A stretch of 64,000 nucleotides of DNA from Henckelia pumila (GCF_033568475.1 NC_133122.1:156419361-156483360), one strand, 5' to 3'; positions 33,854-46,466 are shown, counted from the stretch's first letter. Notes: generated by a model not told the origin, from the sequence alone. Made by a program: numbers and translations.

Positions 33854-33984
33854 AACTAAGTTGTTTAAAATTAATGCTAACTTAAATCCTTAAAAATAAA
33901 TCGTACTATAAACACTTAAAACTTACAGACCGGTAGCGCGGATTTCTGAGCTCGCATAGCAGTAATGACCCCTCCAAGGACCGT

Positions 33985-33996
33985 GCTTTGATACCA
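33985..33996 (-). other. Primer binding site, initiator tRNA-Met type
   Basis: The minus strand reads TGGTATCAAAGC, one base from the common TGGTATCAGAGC. It lies two bases from the LTR boundary at 33999. Confidence 0.88.
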
Positions 33997-33998
33997 AC

Positions 33999-36679
33999 TG
34001 AAACGACCCTAACTCTATAATTAATAAATAAATATGCGGAATTTTTTTTTTATGCTTACTAAATATAACATGTACATACATGCCCATACATATATGCACA
34101 AAATAAAAAGATTTAAAATAAATAAATAACTTAAATAAAAATGCATTCTTTAATAAAATAAATATCTGAGTCAAATACGTAATTTAAAATGTTGTCATAA
34201 GAAAATAATTAAAAACTGCATGCACTGAAAATATTTAAATAAATTATCCACAAACTCAACCACTGAAAATAATTAAAAATATTTAACGTGCTGGAATATT
34301 CAAACATGCATCATGACTCAGATATCTATCACGGTCACGGGGATCACTGCCAGTCTGCTCATACGTCCTCGCCTCCGGTGGGTACTACGTCCTCTACGTA
34401 CTCACCTGCACCATATCAGTGTAGTGAGTCTAGAAGCCCAACATGCTAACATAACAAGGATTTAAAATAATTTAAATCACTTTAATACTAATACATAACA
34501 TATACATGAATGAGCATGCTTAAAATAACATCATGACATAACATAACTTAAATTAACTTAAATATCATAATCATACATAATACATAAACATTTTTGAGCA
34601 AATTATTTTCTAACATCGCATGGTTGTATCCATAGTGTAACCTTAAATCATACATCAAATACTGATCAGCGTGGAAACCAACGTACGTGGCGGAGACGAA
34701 TCACCTCTTAAATTGGCAGTAAACTGCCCTTCAATAGTTCACATATGGGGACGAATCCCCCTCAAATTGTCACACTACTTCAACTTCCAACATTAAATAT
34801 TTTCTTTTGCTCAACCTTAAACATTAAATCATGCATAAAAATTATTTCATGAATGCATGTACTTAAATAAAATGTGTGTCCCTCATATATATTTAATTTA
34901 ATTTCATACTAACATATAAATATTAAAAATAACTTCCATGCATAAAATAATTAAATATATATTCAGGACACATGCAAATTTCTCATGGATTGTACTGAAC
35001 TGCTGGCCCTAACACTCAAGCCCATTTACTTAAATCTGGCCCATTAACACAGAGACTGGCCCAATAACATACTTAAGCCCAATAAAAATTATTCTAAGCC
35101 CATTTAATTAATTAAAGCCCATTAAAACCTTCCTGGCCCAATAACAACCTGTTTTGGCCCAATGGGCCCTAAAGCCCAAAGATTGACCCAATAACTTCCA
35201 TGGGCCCTAAAGCCCATAAAAATTAGTGGGCTCACTTAATTAAATTAATTAAGCCCAAATACTAAAATTTAACCCAAAGTAATTAAATGGAACCCAAAAC
35301 ATTTTATTTCAAATTAAATGGCCCAAAAACCAATTAAATCATAAAATACTTTAAAATTAAAAAGACTCGAGCCCGGCCCACCCAACCCAGACCCGGACCA
35401 ACTTAACCCGACCCACCACACTACTGACCCGACCCAAGTCATAGACCCGACCCGGAACCAACCCTAACACCTAAACCCGTCGCCCCCCCTTCCCCACGCT
35501 TCTCGGCCGCGGCAGCAGCCATTCCATGGCTGCTGCCGGCCGGCTCCGGCCGCCCCTGGCCAAAGCGCCACCGCCCAGACATAGCCCACGTCTGGGCGGT
35601 CCTAACCTGGCCACTAACCCAGCCCCATGCAACCCACAGACCAACAGCCGAGCCCCCTTCCACGAAACCCTAGCCTACGCCTTCAAGGGTGCCGACTGAA
35701 CCTTGTGGTTTTCCTGGGCTCGTTTGGCTCGAACCACTCGAGCCATTCGAGTCTAGGAAACCCTCACACGCCCTACAACCCTTCGACCAGCAGTGGTACG
35801 AACCATGGCTAGGAAAAACATGAAGACGACCAAGATTCATAAGAACAAACGCATAAAACCATAACAACTCACGTTTTTTCTGAAAATTCTTGAAGGAAAA
35901 TGATGCTCACGCACACACACACACGTATAAACACTGATATAGTACGTTAAAATAAAAAGAATCATGCCTTTCACCGAAATTGAAGAGATGAAGGCGCGTG
36001 GAACGATTTCGGGACGACGGGACGACGACGACAAGCTTTGGACCTTCAAAAAACGTGGCTATGGAGTCTACCTTGGCTGTTGGATCGAAGAAGAAGATGA
36101 AGGAGAGTGGGATGTCGGCTGAGAGCTTAGGAGGCGTGAGGTTTGGGTAGAATTAGGGTAAGGTTTAAGTTTTTAATTAAAATAGGTTTTAGGATAATTA
36201 AAAATATTATAAAGGATATTAAATATATAACTTAAAAACTCTAAATAAGAAGTAAAATATGATAACTAAATTAAAATCCCGAAATATTAAATTAAGGAAA
36301 TTTTAAAAATACTAAAAAGTCATTATTTTGGCTTATTTTGAATAAAAACGGACTCCTAAAATTATATAAAATTAAATACTAAAAATTTTGAGGAAATAAA
36401 ACTCAAAATAATATTTTTGGGCTCTTAAAAGGCTCATGAATTAAATTGGCTAGAAAGTTGTCATCTCGTCCATCCACGGTCCCGTCTACGCGATAAAATA
36501 ATTAAAATACTAAAAATCATAAAAAAAATCACTAATTATGTGTTAAATTCTTAAAAATCAATTAAATCATGCACAAATAATTCACATAATTATTTAACCC
36601 ATAAATCTAAAATTTAAATAATTAAATTCTCTAATTATGCATGCGGATTTACGTATTTAAAAAAATACCGGGTGTTACG
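33999..36679 (-). repeat. 5' LTR of the young gypsy element
   Basis: This 2681-bp LTR is almost identical to 27167-29846; differences seen by eye are scattered substitutions and short homopolymer indels, roughly 1-2 percent. The terminal base next to the CGCTT duplication (36680-36684) is G rather than A. Confidence 0.93.
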
Positions 36680-36684
36680 CGCTT

Positions 36685-37511
36685 GGAGTGAAGATTTCAT
36701 TCTTCTTTTCTTTTCTTTTTTTTATTTTGAATTATATGATTGAAAACTATGTTTAAGAATTGTGTTTATTAGTGAGTAGTCGTTTTTCTTCGATTGAGGC
36801 CGTGAGATTGGGCCAAATAGATTGTTGTTGAACAAGTGGATTTGATTTGGGATTTTCAGATTTTTATTAAAATTATTGATTGTTGGATTTATATTTTGTC
36901 TTGTGAATAATCTGGCCAATTATTTACTTGCATGTTAATTGATTCTGATTCGACAGATTATGAATTGATTTCGATCACCCCAATAATTAACATGTGGTTA
37001 AACCGACTAGAAATAGTATTCGATTTTAGTATGCAGTTTTAGGTGAAAACTGAATTCTCATAGTGTCTAATGCATTTGAGTTTGATTAGAATTATTAATT
37101 AATCCGTCAATACTTGAATATGTTTAGCAAATTCTAGCATAGACTGTTAACCAATAAAGGATAATTTACCGTGATTTAAGATTAAATCTGGATCCTAGAT
37201 CTGCCTCTTTTTTGCATGATTTGTTCGGTACCTGCGTGTTTCCTTGATCGAATCTCTCGTTATTGAAGTTCATTCCAAATTGCTTGCTGCGTTTTTATCT
37301 ATTTAATTATTAATTTATTTCTGAATTTTTAGTTTAATTGAATCAATCAAATCAATCTTTATTATGTGGTCTATATTAAGTCTAAATAATCATATTATGG
37401 TAATTCATAAATCAGTTTATGAGGGATCGATACTTGAACTATTTGTCCACTTACTATAACTTGACCAAATACACTTGCCAGTATTTATTAAATACCGAAT
37501 TGGTCGGTCAG
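36685..37511 (+). repeat. Right piece of the Athila-type LTR
   Basis: It continues the LTR begun at 27001. It ends with a region containing GAGGGATCGATACTTGAACT and TTGACCAAATACACTTGCC, similar in style to the ends of other Athila LTRs (compare the minus strand at 3000-3090). No primer site follows, so this is a solo or truncated LTR. The right boundary at about 37511 is approximate. Confidence 0.5.
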
Positions 37512-38738
37512 TGGCTTATACTTCATTTTATATGAAAAAATAGTCAAATATTCCGAAAACATCGTGTCCATGCTGTGGCGTGAGAAGAATTAATTTAAAC
37601 TAATATAGAGAAATTAATTTTTTAACTAATTAGCACCATAGTTCAAAATCATAATTATTTTTTAATAAATGGTATACACAAGGTCAAATGAGGTAATCAT
37701 TCATTTTTGAAATGTTGTATCGATATCAAGAAATTTAACTCTTATTTTCTAAAACTGAACCAACAAAATCTTCTTTCTTCAATCGCATTAATTAACTACA
37801 TAAATGAATTACTCGTTTTCATGATTCACTTACAAGCAAATGCTCTTACCCAATTATATATGTTTTTTTTTTTTAAATATTTTAGATATATAATCCAGTT
37901 TTTATGTATAGTAATATTTTATTTTATTTTAATAACATAACTTCATTAATTAAGTTTTGAAAAACGTACAATCATTTTTTGAATAAATTAAGTGAAGACT
38001 AAGTAGGAAGTTTGATTAAAAGTTGATTTTTCAATAATTTTTTTAATAGTATGAAAATGTAAACAAACTTAAATATTTAATACGGATGGAGTACTTTTTT
38101 TTAGAAATGAATACGGATGGAGTACTTAATTAAATTTAAAGTTCACATTCAATTTTATTGACTAATAATATTTAATTTTAGTTCACTAAATTCAATTTCG
38201 CGTACCGACACTAACATGTATACGTATGGTGGTTCAATTATTGAGGAATCAATCAACTTTATTAAAAGTAAAGGCCCTTGAAATTTATATGATTTAGCGA
38301 GTCATGACATGCATAGTGTGTATGATGCGTAAAAAATATATATAATTATTTTTTAAAAAAATTATATATATTAATTATTTTAAGTAAAATGATATAATAT
38401 AATTATAGGCTTGAAAGATAGTTGTTACTAAAAGATAATACATTAATTTGTGATAAGATAGATATTGTTTTTTTAGTTGTGAGAAAGAAAAAAGTATGCT
38501 ATGACATGAATTTGTTAGTATATGTTGCCCATATATTATTAATAACTAGTAATCGTAAAACTTTATTTTCAGGTGTTCGACAATTTAATTATTTAAAAAA
38601 AGTAAAAAAATATAACAAACAAAAAACATGTGAATTTTATTTAAAAAAAGTAGAGAGATGTTGTAAAAATTTATTTGGATAATTTAAAAAGAGTATATAA
38701 GTGATGAAATTTGAAAAAGAAGATAAAGAGAAAAAGAG

Positions 38739-38821
38739 ACAAGGATGTTAAAGAAAAATAAGGATAATTTAGTCATTTGACAAGGATGTTAGAGAAAAAT
38801 AAGAATAATTTAGTCATTTAA
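38739..38821. repeat. Tandem duplication of a ~41-bp unit
   Basis: Two head-to-tail copies of ACAAGGATGTTARAGAAAAA followed by TAAGRATAATTTAGTCATTT, differing at about two or three positions. Confidence 0.8.
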
Positions 38822-38940
38822 GATATAACTTATAAAAGATATGTGTTAAATTTAGGAGAAAATGAGAAGAAATATTGGTGTGATTTGACACAAAAAAAAA
38901 AATAGTTAGTATTTGGGGTGAAACTATTATATAATAAAAT

Positions 38941-40571
38941 ACTAGTGTGTCGGTACACACATTACGTGTTTATATAATATTTTTTTATTTAATTTGACTT
39001 ATATTTAAATAGGATTAATATCATAATTGTAAAAATTATTGAAGGACTCAATACAATTTGAAATGTCAAAAAACAAAAGAAAAAAAATGTAATATCTATA
39101 TCATATAAGAATAATTTTGACAAAAAAATATGATGTCATGTATTGTCTAATAGGTGATTCTTTATATATAATATATATAATATAGATAATAAACGAAATA
39201 AAATATTACATGAGCTGTGACTAATAACATTTTCATAAATAAATATTATATATTCTGCTAATAGTTTAATTTGACCAACCTAAATCCATATTCTTTGTGA
39301 ACGTTGACGAGAAATGTTTGTGTTCTTTAAAAAAGAAAAAAAAATGGAGAATTACCCTTAAATCATTGCAATTGTTTATGCTAAAAATATTTTAAAATTT
39401 AAAAAAAATATTTGTCATTCTTAAAAAAGAGAAGAAAAAACATCCCGCTTCCTTGTGTGAATATACCTCCTGATTTGACTTTTTTATGCACTTGTTTAAA
39501 TCCATCACTTTCAATCTCTTTAATAATAATAAATTTATTTTCACTTATATAATTTAATTTATAATGTGGGCCACGTATATGTAGCGACATCAATCGCTAA
39601 TTTATTTACGTATTTTATTCTGAAATAGAGTGCTAATTTATTTATTTATCATGTAAGCACATTATTTTTTATACAGATGAATCACCAACGCATCAGATAA
39701 ATCAAAGAAAACATTTGTCACATGGGACAGAATTACATTGTGATTTGGTGATTATTAAAATATTGCATCTTATTTTTGGAGAAAAAAATATTTTAGAGTA
39801 ATAAATATATATAAATAAAATTAAAAAATCATATAACTTCGCAAGTATGATTCTGTGTGACCGACTTAGCTGGGGCCAGCCGTCATCCGCCAATGGTTTA
39901 TTTATGCAGCAAGTGGTGGCCGGTTCAGTCACTGGACCAGCTTTGATACCTATTGATAGTGGTGGTGTGCATGTTCTAAATAAATGTCAAGTGAAATTCA
40001 CAAAATTGCCCTTATTCAACTTATATATATTAAATGAAATAGATTATTAGATAAAATCAATTTATGCCCTGCGTCGAAATAAACGAAGAATGATTAGACG
40101 ATAAATTGAAAAATAAAGAAAATTCAATTATTTTTTTTAACTCTTATCTTGTTTTATATGTAAAGAGTCTGTCGTTTAGATATAGACAAAATATTTTATT
40201 CTACTTACAAAGGCATTACTCTCATGCTATTTATGAGGGTGATTATTCATCAATACATGTGAGATAAAAATTGTAAATCCCACATATATTGATAAACGTC
40301 AACCGTTAGATTTATGTCAAGACAATGCTCTTATAGATAGCTCTAACTATCCTCCTTAGACACCATCTTTTTTTTCTACCTAAATTGCTCTTATGTGATA
40401 TAGATATTACACTTTTGTTTTATTTTGTTTTTCTTTTAAATTTCGATATTTCAAATTATAGTTTAATACCTCGATAATTTTTACAACTATGATATTACTA
40501 TTATTTGAATATAAATAAATTAATCACAAAAATATTATACAAGCACGTAACACATACATCAATACACTAGT
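38941..40571. mobile_element. Inverted-repeat element with ~200-bp terminal repeats
   Basis: The left end, ACTAGTGTGTCGGTACACACATTACGTG starting at 38941 and running to about 39150, matches the reverse complement of about 40365-40571 in ACTAGTGTATTG...GTGTTACGTGCTTGTATAATATTTTT and further blocks. The element is about 1.63 kb with no transposase visible. I found no clear target duplication. Long terminal inverted repeats recall Mutator-like or foldback elements, but the superfamily is not established. Confidence 0.55.
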
Positions 40572-41737
40572 AATTATGAAACTTGAGTTTAGGGGGAAAA
40601 AAATAAGGATATCTTCACTAATACGAAATGGTGAGCGAAATATGTTGATAAGAAATTTTTGATAAACGACTTTAATTTAATGTGAGGTCACCACCGTTTG
40701 ATCATTTCCTTTTCTAATATATATACATATTAGATTCAAGTTGAACTTGTATCGAACGATTTGAATTTGAGTTAATAATATTTTTTGCTACACTTTAAAA
40801 TAAAAAAAAATTCAAAATTCAAACAAGTGGATGCCCCGGTTTTCAATATTTTGTTATCTCATCATCTCTAAAAATGGATATTTGTTGAACATGATATGAT
40901 AAATGAATCAATCCGTTTATGTTTATGTAATAAATATATCATTCCATAGAATGTGTCAATAATACTGATCAACACAAAGTAAATAATTATTAATTTTTTT
41001 TTAGTCAAATGAAATTATAATATTTTTTTTCTAACGCATAAACTATAGCAGAAACTTGAAAAATTTAAGCAGCGACACCATACAGTTCAGTGGCGATGTG
41101 CCCACCCGTTATAAATCATTGTAGGCCAGCTGGGGGACCTGTAGCCTGAAATATCAGTAGTAGATTTTATTTTTGTGCACATTGGTGTGTGCATGCTGTT
41201 TTTTTGGATCGAAATAACTAAATAATTTTGAAGACACCAAGTAATACTTCCGAGTTATTGTCGTACCCCACTTCAATGCCTTGTTACCTCTTCGTCTCAC
41301 ATATATAAATTTATTTGATTGTTTTCCAAATTAATTTTTTATTTAACAAATATTTTAATGTTATATATGGTAAGTAGGATAAATTCATATTATTGTAATC
41401 GATCTAGGACCGGAGTCCAATAGATGAATCATGTATGAGGTAAACGAGAGTTTGAGTGTTTATTACCTTTATTTAATATAGATATAGAAATGAAGAAGGA
41501 TGTAATTGGAAAAAGGAGGCCGTACGGGTATTAAATCCAAGACACAGCGCATGGAATCCAATCCATTACTTACATATTGTCTCTGGAAACAGAAAGTCAA
41601 AAATACTCTGTTTGTAAAATAATTTGCTGTCCCATTTTCTTTTTTTTTTTCTTTCTCTCTCCTCAATAGAATTGGCCGTCCTTTGGCTTTAACGCGTTAA
41701 CGCGTCTTCTCCCATGTTCTTTCTCTTGTGGTCTCCC

Positions 41738-41747
41738 ACTATATATT
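41738..41747 (+). promoter_or_regulatory. TATA box of the epimerase gene
   Basis: ACTATATATT lies about 220 bp upstream of the ATG, with a pyrimidine-rich stretch (CTCCCCTCCCTCC) right after it where transcription would start. The inferred 5' UTR contains a long T run (about 41859-41873) and a (TA)n tract at about 41938-41960. An upstream TAACGCGTTAACGCG repeat lies at about 41689-41704. Confidence 0.55.
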
Positions 41748-41934
41748 CATCTCCCCTCCCTCCTTTTTTTGGCAGGTGCATTTTCCTCTTCTATTTTGCA
41801 TCTGTTCGTCTTCCATTTTCTTCTTCGCTTTAGGCCATTCGATCCATTTCTCGTTGTTTTTTTTTTTTTTTTTGTAATTTGTAATTTTTCTGAATCGGGA
41901 AGAAGGAGTTGGAAGGGATTTGCTTGTTGGTTGG

Positions 41935-41965
<31 letters not shown>

Positions 41966-41968
41966 GAA

Positions 41969-43267
41969 ATGAGGTCTATATCCGAGGAAGAGTTGCTCCT
42001 GCCTTCTACGCCGGGGAAATTCAAGGATAAATCGCGGACTATGCACCGACAGTTCCACCGCTGTTTCGCGTCCACGAGTACCATGTTTCTTTGGGCTCTC
42101 TTCTTGGTGGCGTTGACGGCCGCGTATTTGAGTTTCCAATCATTCGTCGATTCCGGCAGCAAGTTCTTCTCCACCGCGTGGGGCGGCGCCCACTGGGAGC
42201 AACAGGTCAGGTCCTCCGCCAAGATCCAACGCCAGAACGGATTCTCCGTGCTCGTCACCGGAGCCGCCGGATTCGTCGGGTCCCACGTGTCCATTTCCCT
42301 CAAGAAACGCGGAGATGGCGTCGTCGGGCTCGACAACTTCAACAACTATTACGACCCATCCTTGAAAACGGCCCGAAGAAGTCTCCTCGATTCACACAAA
42401 ATCTTCATCGTGGAAGGAGATGTCAACGACGCGCGCTTGCTCGCCAAGCTCTTCGAGATCGTGCGCTTCACCCACGTCATGCACCTGGCCGCGCAGGCCG
42501 GTGTGCGATACGCCATGGAGAATCCCCTATCGTACGTGCACAGCAACATTGCCGGCCTCGTCACCCTCCTCGAAGCCTGCAAAAACTCCGACCCACAACC
42601 CGCCATCGTATGGGCCAGCTCCAGCTCCGTCTACGGATTGAACGAAAAGGTTCCGTTCTCCGAATCGGATCGCACCGACAGACCCGCCTCACTTTACGCC
42701 GCCACAAAGAAAGCCGGGGAAGAAATTACCCATACATACAACCACATATACGGGCTATCCATCACCGGGCTGCGCTTCTTCACCGTTTACGGGCCTTGGG
42801 GCCGACCCGACATGGCCTATTTCTCTTTCACCCGGAATATCTTACAGGGTAAGCCAATCACAGTTTACCGCGGCAAAGACCGGGTCGACTTGGCCCGAGA
42901 CTTCACTTACATAGACGATATCGTGAAGGGTTGCGTGGCCTCGCTGGATACAGCCAAGAAGAGCACCGGGTCGGGCGGGAAGAAACGGGGCCCGGCTCAA
43001 TATCGGATCTTCAATCTGGGTAATACTTCACCCGTGACAGTGCCCTTGATGGTGGAAATACTGGAGAAGCATTTGAAAGTGAAAGCCAAGAAGAATATGG
43101 TGGATATGCCCGGAAACGGCGACGTTCCCTTTACTCATGCGAATATCAGTTCGGCCCAGAAAGAATTAGGGTACAAACCCGTTACCGATTTGCAAACCGG
43201 GTTGAAAAAGTTCGTCAAGTGGTACCTATCTTATTATGGCCACAATCATCGCAAATCTGTGAAGTGA
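41969..43267 (+). CDS. GAE: UDP-glucuronate 4-epimerase (GAE family)
   Basis: This intact, intronless 432-residue gene is the one clear host gene. It converts UDP-glucuronic acid to UDP-galacturonic acid, the sugar donor for pectin synthesis. A membrane anchor at about 38-56 (TMFLWALFLVALTAAYLSF) predicts a type II Golgi protein with the catalytic domain in the lumen. The NAD-binding glycine motif is GAAGFVG (98-104). The catalytic region has SSSSVYG (217-223) and the Y-x3-K pair Y243/K247 in SLYAATKKAGE, followed by RFFTVYGPWGRPDMA. Length and the short cytosolic N-terminus fit plant GAE proteins, which are normally intronless. The ATG at 41969 has a purine at -3 and follows the (TA)n tract. 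Which GAE paralogue it is cannot be told without a tree. Confidence 0.96.
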   Translation: MRSISEEELLLPSTPGKFKDKSRTMHRQFHRCFASTSTMFLWALFLVALTAAYLSFQSFVDSGSKFFSTAWGGAHWEQQVRSSAKIQRQNGFSVLVTGAAGFVGSHVSISLKKRGDGVVGLDNFNNYYDPSLKTARRSLLDSHKIFIVEGDVNDARLLAKLFEIVRFTHVMHLAAQAGVRYAMENPLSYVHSNIAGLVTLLEACKNSDPQPAIVWASSSSVYGLNEKVPFSESDRTDRPASLYAATKKAGEEITHTYNHIYGLSITGLRFFTVYGPWGRPDMAYFSFTRNILQGKPITVYRGKDRVDLARDFTYIDDIVKGCVASLDTAKKSTGSGGKKRGPAQYRIFNLGNTSPVTVPLMVEILEKHLKVKAKKNMVDMPGNGDVPFTHANISSAQKELGYKPVTDLQTGLKKFVKWYLSYYGHNHRKSVK

Positions 43268-43560
43268 TTTTATTTTTTTTAATATCTTTCACACCTTTTT
43301 TGTTGGTTTCGCCTTTTTCTTTTTTGTTATTATTTTTATTGTTAAATTAAATTTAGATAAAGAATGGAAAAGTTGAAAAGATGAAAAAAAATAAAATAAA
43401 CAAGCGCATTCTTTTCTAGAGGATGAGGAGTGGTGAAGAAGATAGGCTCCTCTGGTCCTCTTGTTTAGAATTTTGTTGTAAAATTGTTGTATTTGTAAAG
43501 GGAAATACTTTGCTCTTTATTACCAATGTTTGTAGAAAAATTTTGAATTATAAGTCAAAT
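43268..43560 (+). other. Probable 3' UTR of the epimerase gene
   Basis: T-rich sequence follows the stop, with AATAAA-like signals (AAAATAAAATAAAC at about 43388-43401) and further T/GT-rich stretches up to about 43560. The cleavage site cannot be fixed from sequence alone. Confidence 0.4.
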
Positions 43561-45556
43561 CTTGACAACGTTTGGTTTTGATTGGATTTAATTTGATTCG
43601 TTTTTCATTTTATGTCAATTTTGTCTGTGTTATGGCAAATTTAGTATATGAACTCGTATGTGGCTCTAGTAAATTTCGATGTGAAATCGTTAGTGTATTT
43701 TTCATCGGGCATATGTCATTTATCGTCCATGAATTTGTACTTGGGATGGAAAAAAAAAATCCATTGGTATATGTATAAACATTCAATTCAACTGGGCTAA
43801 AAAAAAACATTCAATTCAACTGATATTCAATTTATAATTACTTCAATAAATTTGTTATCCGTTTTAAGGTGGTGCGATCTTGAAAGTCTTTCTCTCTTTT
43901 AGTTGTTGTCATGTGTGTTTTCTGTATTTATATCATTAGATAGATTAGATTGATAGTCTATATCTATAATAAAAATTAATATATTTTTTTTTCGTGAAAT
44001 TGGTTTTTAATGAAAATTATTTTTAACTTAAAAACATAACATTTGTTTTGTGTGTTGGGTCATTTGGCGACGTGTCCACAAAATTGATCTAATTTTTCAT
44101 AGGAGACTTTTGTCTTTTACTTTTTTTCCAACTATTCATGTGAAATTGTCGAATAACACATGCACTGATGCACGCAGTCTCAGTTTATGGAAGATTTTTT
44201 TTTATACGGCAAATTTGTTTATTATTATTTTTCCATTATTAAAGTTAGAAATACCCTTTTTTGTTATGTATTTAATTAATTTAAAAACAATGATGGACGA
44301 GATCCGTGATCCCTGGGGTAGATTTGCTGGCGATTCATTATGAAGAGGAAATAGTCTGCGAGGGGCAAAATGTCAATTGAGTGGGACAAATGACAGCTAA
44401 CAGCTCGTGAGACACGTTAATTGGTAATGGGCCCATGAGTTTGGGGATATAAAGATATCCGTTGTTTGGCTGTTTCCTGCCGACGTTTTTGGTGATTAAA
44501 TATACATGGACTTCTTGCTTTGTTTCTGTTTTGGGTTTGGGCCCACCTTGATCGAGACTTGGAGCCCATGACTCAGCTATGGGATCCACAAACTAACCAA
44601 TTGGCTATTACAATTCTTGACTGTTACATCTAGCCTTGAATTCGAAATTTTGCTTCATAAACACGTAGAGAGATTTGATCCTAGAAATTACAAAAACAAA
44701 TTCGTGTGTTCATTTATTTGCTTCCTTATAACCATTTCTGATAGACACATACATATTTTATTTGTTTCATGCTTTGTATATCGGTTTGACAAAAGCAGTT
44801 GCTTCATCAACTAGGGTTATTCATTTCATTATAAAGTTACTCGACTTAGCAGTTTTAGATCAATAATAATTCATCGGTTGTTAAACTACCATGAAACACC
44901 GTTTCATAAATCCCAAACTGATCCTAACACTATCTTTTAACTCAAATTGATGTCAAATTTAAGCCAAACCCGAGATTATATAATAATGAGCTTCATCTAT
45001 ATACCATACGATACAATAAATGTATTATGATATATTAGGATTATAAGTGAAATTACTATCGCATTATATTACACAAAACATTTATGATATCATCTCCCGG
45101 GTCAAATTTTTGAAACGAACTCTAGACCTCACTCTATTATTATTATTATTATTATTTTTTAAAACTTATTTTTTTTTTTTTATGTCAGAAGTATTAATTT
45201 GCATTGTATATATGGATTGTATCGACTCATCTCACAGATAAGATTTACTAAAGTTATATTTTGATGGATTTATTGTGTGAATCTAGAAAATATAATAAAT
45301 CAATAAAAGACTATTTTTTGTACATTCAACATAATATTATAAAAATTTTGATTTTTTAGCTGCAACATATTTATGCGCGTTCAAAAAATCAAATTAACAA
45401 AGAAATCATACAAATTTATAAAAATTCAAAGATAGAGACGTTTATTTATTTGCATGAAATTGTAAAAGTTTTGTTACATATAACTCTAAAAATGATAGTA
45501 AATTGTAATAAAGAGATTATCGGCAAGTGCACCTAAAAAACTACGTGAATGGTTAG
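43561..45556. other. Intergenic region, no gene seen
   Basis: About 2 kb of AT-rich DNA with short random ORFs, a (TTA)n tract at about 45136-45157, and no recognisable protein, RNA gene or terminal repeat. A stretch near 43970 (TCTATATCTATAATAAAA) vaguely resembles a Helitron 5' end but has no partner end. Confidence 0.5.
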
Positions 45557-46466
45557 CAGGGCCGATCCTAACAATTTTTGGGTCTGAGTCTAACTTTTAA
45601 AAAAGACCCCTAAATCATAATGTGCGTTCATATTCTTTTAAACTAATAACAAAATTTTCGATTTAAAAAATGTGCAATAATCAAAATATTTTTATTTTAA
45701 TTGAGTAATAAGATCAAACATGTACAAAATGATTACTATAAAACAATTCGTCTAATATTTTAGAGCTAACAATATTGATCAAATTGTTCAAAATTTTTTT
45801 TCTTAATTAATAGCTTAACCAATTCATTCAATCTTTTTTTTATGACATGGTTTATTGAGGAAATATTTTGAAGAGATTAAAGTTTGAGAAATTTTGTTTT
45901 GCACTTGCAACTGTAAAAAACATAGTCAACAAGATTTTATAAGCAATGTGAGCATTTGATAAATATCCATATATCTTTTCAAATAATTCACTACATCCAT
46001 TGCCGATTTTGTTTCTCTTGATAATGAAAACTTCAAGAATGTCAACTCCGAAAATAAATCGTCCTCATTAATATCAGAACAACCCCTATGAGTAAGAAAA
46101 TATGTTTTTATATTAGTCCAATTACACTATATAATAAATTTAGGGAATAAAAAAGGTTTTTTTTGTTTATATTGGGTACGGGAAAAATAATTTATATTTG
46201 AAAAAAATTATCAAGAGACCTAGGAATAATAAACTTCATAAATAAATTTATCAATAGGCCCAAAAATAATAAAAAAGTTTATATTAGGCAGTAGGCAAAG
46301 AAAAAATAATTTCATGTGATATGAATGAAAAAACCCAAGAATAATTAATTTATATTGGATCAATTTACACTTTTATATAATAATTTTTTTTTCAAAATTA
46401 TGGGCCCAAAAAAAAAAATGGGCCCGAGTCGGACGATTCTTCTGCCTCCAAATAGGAACGGCCCTG
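45557..46466 (-). mobile_element. hAT transposon relic
   Basis: The ends are short inverted repeats: CAGGGCCGATCCTA on the left and, reverse-complemented, CAGGGCCGTTCCTA on the right. The CAGGG start is typical of hAT elements. The 910-bp interior contains the tail of a hAT transposase on the minus strand. No 8-bp duplication is visible (ATGGTTAG and CAACCAAA flank it). It is a deleted, inactive copy. Confidence 0.8.
45760..46080 (-). pseudogene. hAT transposase C-terminal dimerisation domain fragment
   Basis: One minus-strand frame reads DDLFSELTFLKFSLSRETKSAMDVVNYLKR. After a frame change, it continues IAYKILLTM..TVASAKQNFSNFNLFKIF and TMS. This matches the hAT dimerisation region, in which a VTVASAERSFSKLKLIK-like block is followed by STMSQERL. 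Several stops and at least one frameshift are present. The N-terminal zinc finger and catalytic core are missing. Confidence 0.8.

Larger units (their letters stand above)
27167..36679 (-). mobile_element. Young Ty3/gypsy chromovirus, 9.5 kb, gag-deleted
   Basis: The LTRs at 27167-29846 and 33999-36679 are almost identical by eye. The CGCTT duplication is perfect, and primer site and polypurine tract are both present. The pol frame is uninterrupted over 1079 codons and ends in a chromodomain-like tail, which points to the Tekay/Del group. The internal region is only 4.15 kb because the N-terminal part of gag is missing. The outer base of the 5' LTR has changed from CA to CG. It is non-autonomous for gag but structurally recent. 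Confidence 0.93.
37512..41730. other. AT-rich intergenic region left of the epimerase gene
   Basis: No coding gene is recognisable in these 4.2 kb. It holds a two-copy tandem repeat (38739-38821) and an inverted-repeat element (38941-40571). The rest is AT-rich with long A and T runs and short random ORFs. Confidence 0.6.

Noticed and set aside
41769..41972. Possible upstream ORF overlapping the epimerase ATG
   Set aside because: It has no ATG (the start would be TTG) and its translation follows the T run and (TA)n tract, so it is a low-complexity shadow.
42091..42852. Long alternative-frame ORF inside the epimerase gene
   Set aside because: Arginine-rich out-of-frame translation of a GC-rich gene; the true frame has all epimerase motifs.
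43960..44340. Possible Helitron 5' end (TCTATATCTATAATAAAA)
   Set aside because: No CTRR end with a hairpin and no A/T target site could be identified to pair with it.
44338..44589. ORF in the intergenic region right of the epimerase gene
   Set aside because: No domain, no coding-like composition, and no neighbouring splice or promoter signals.
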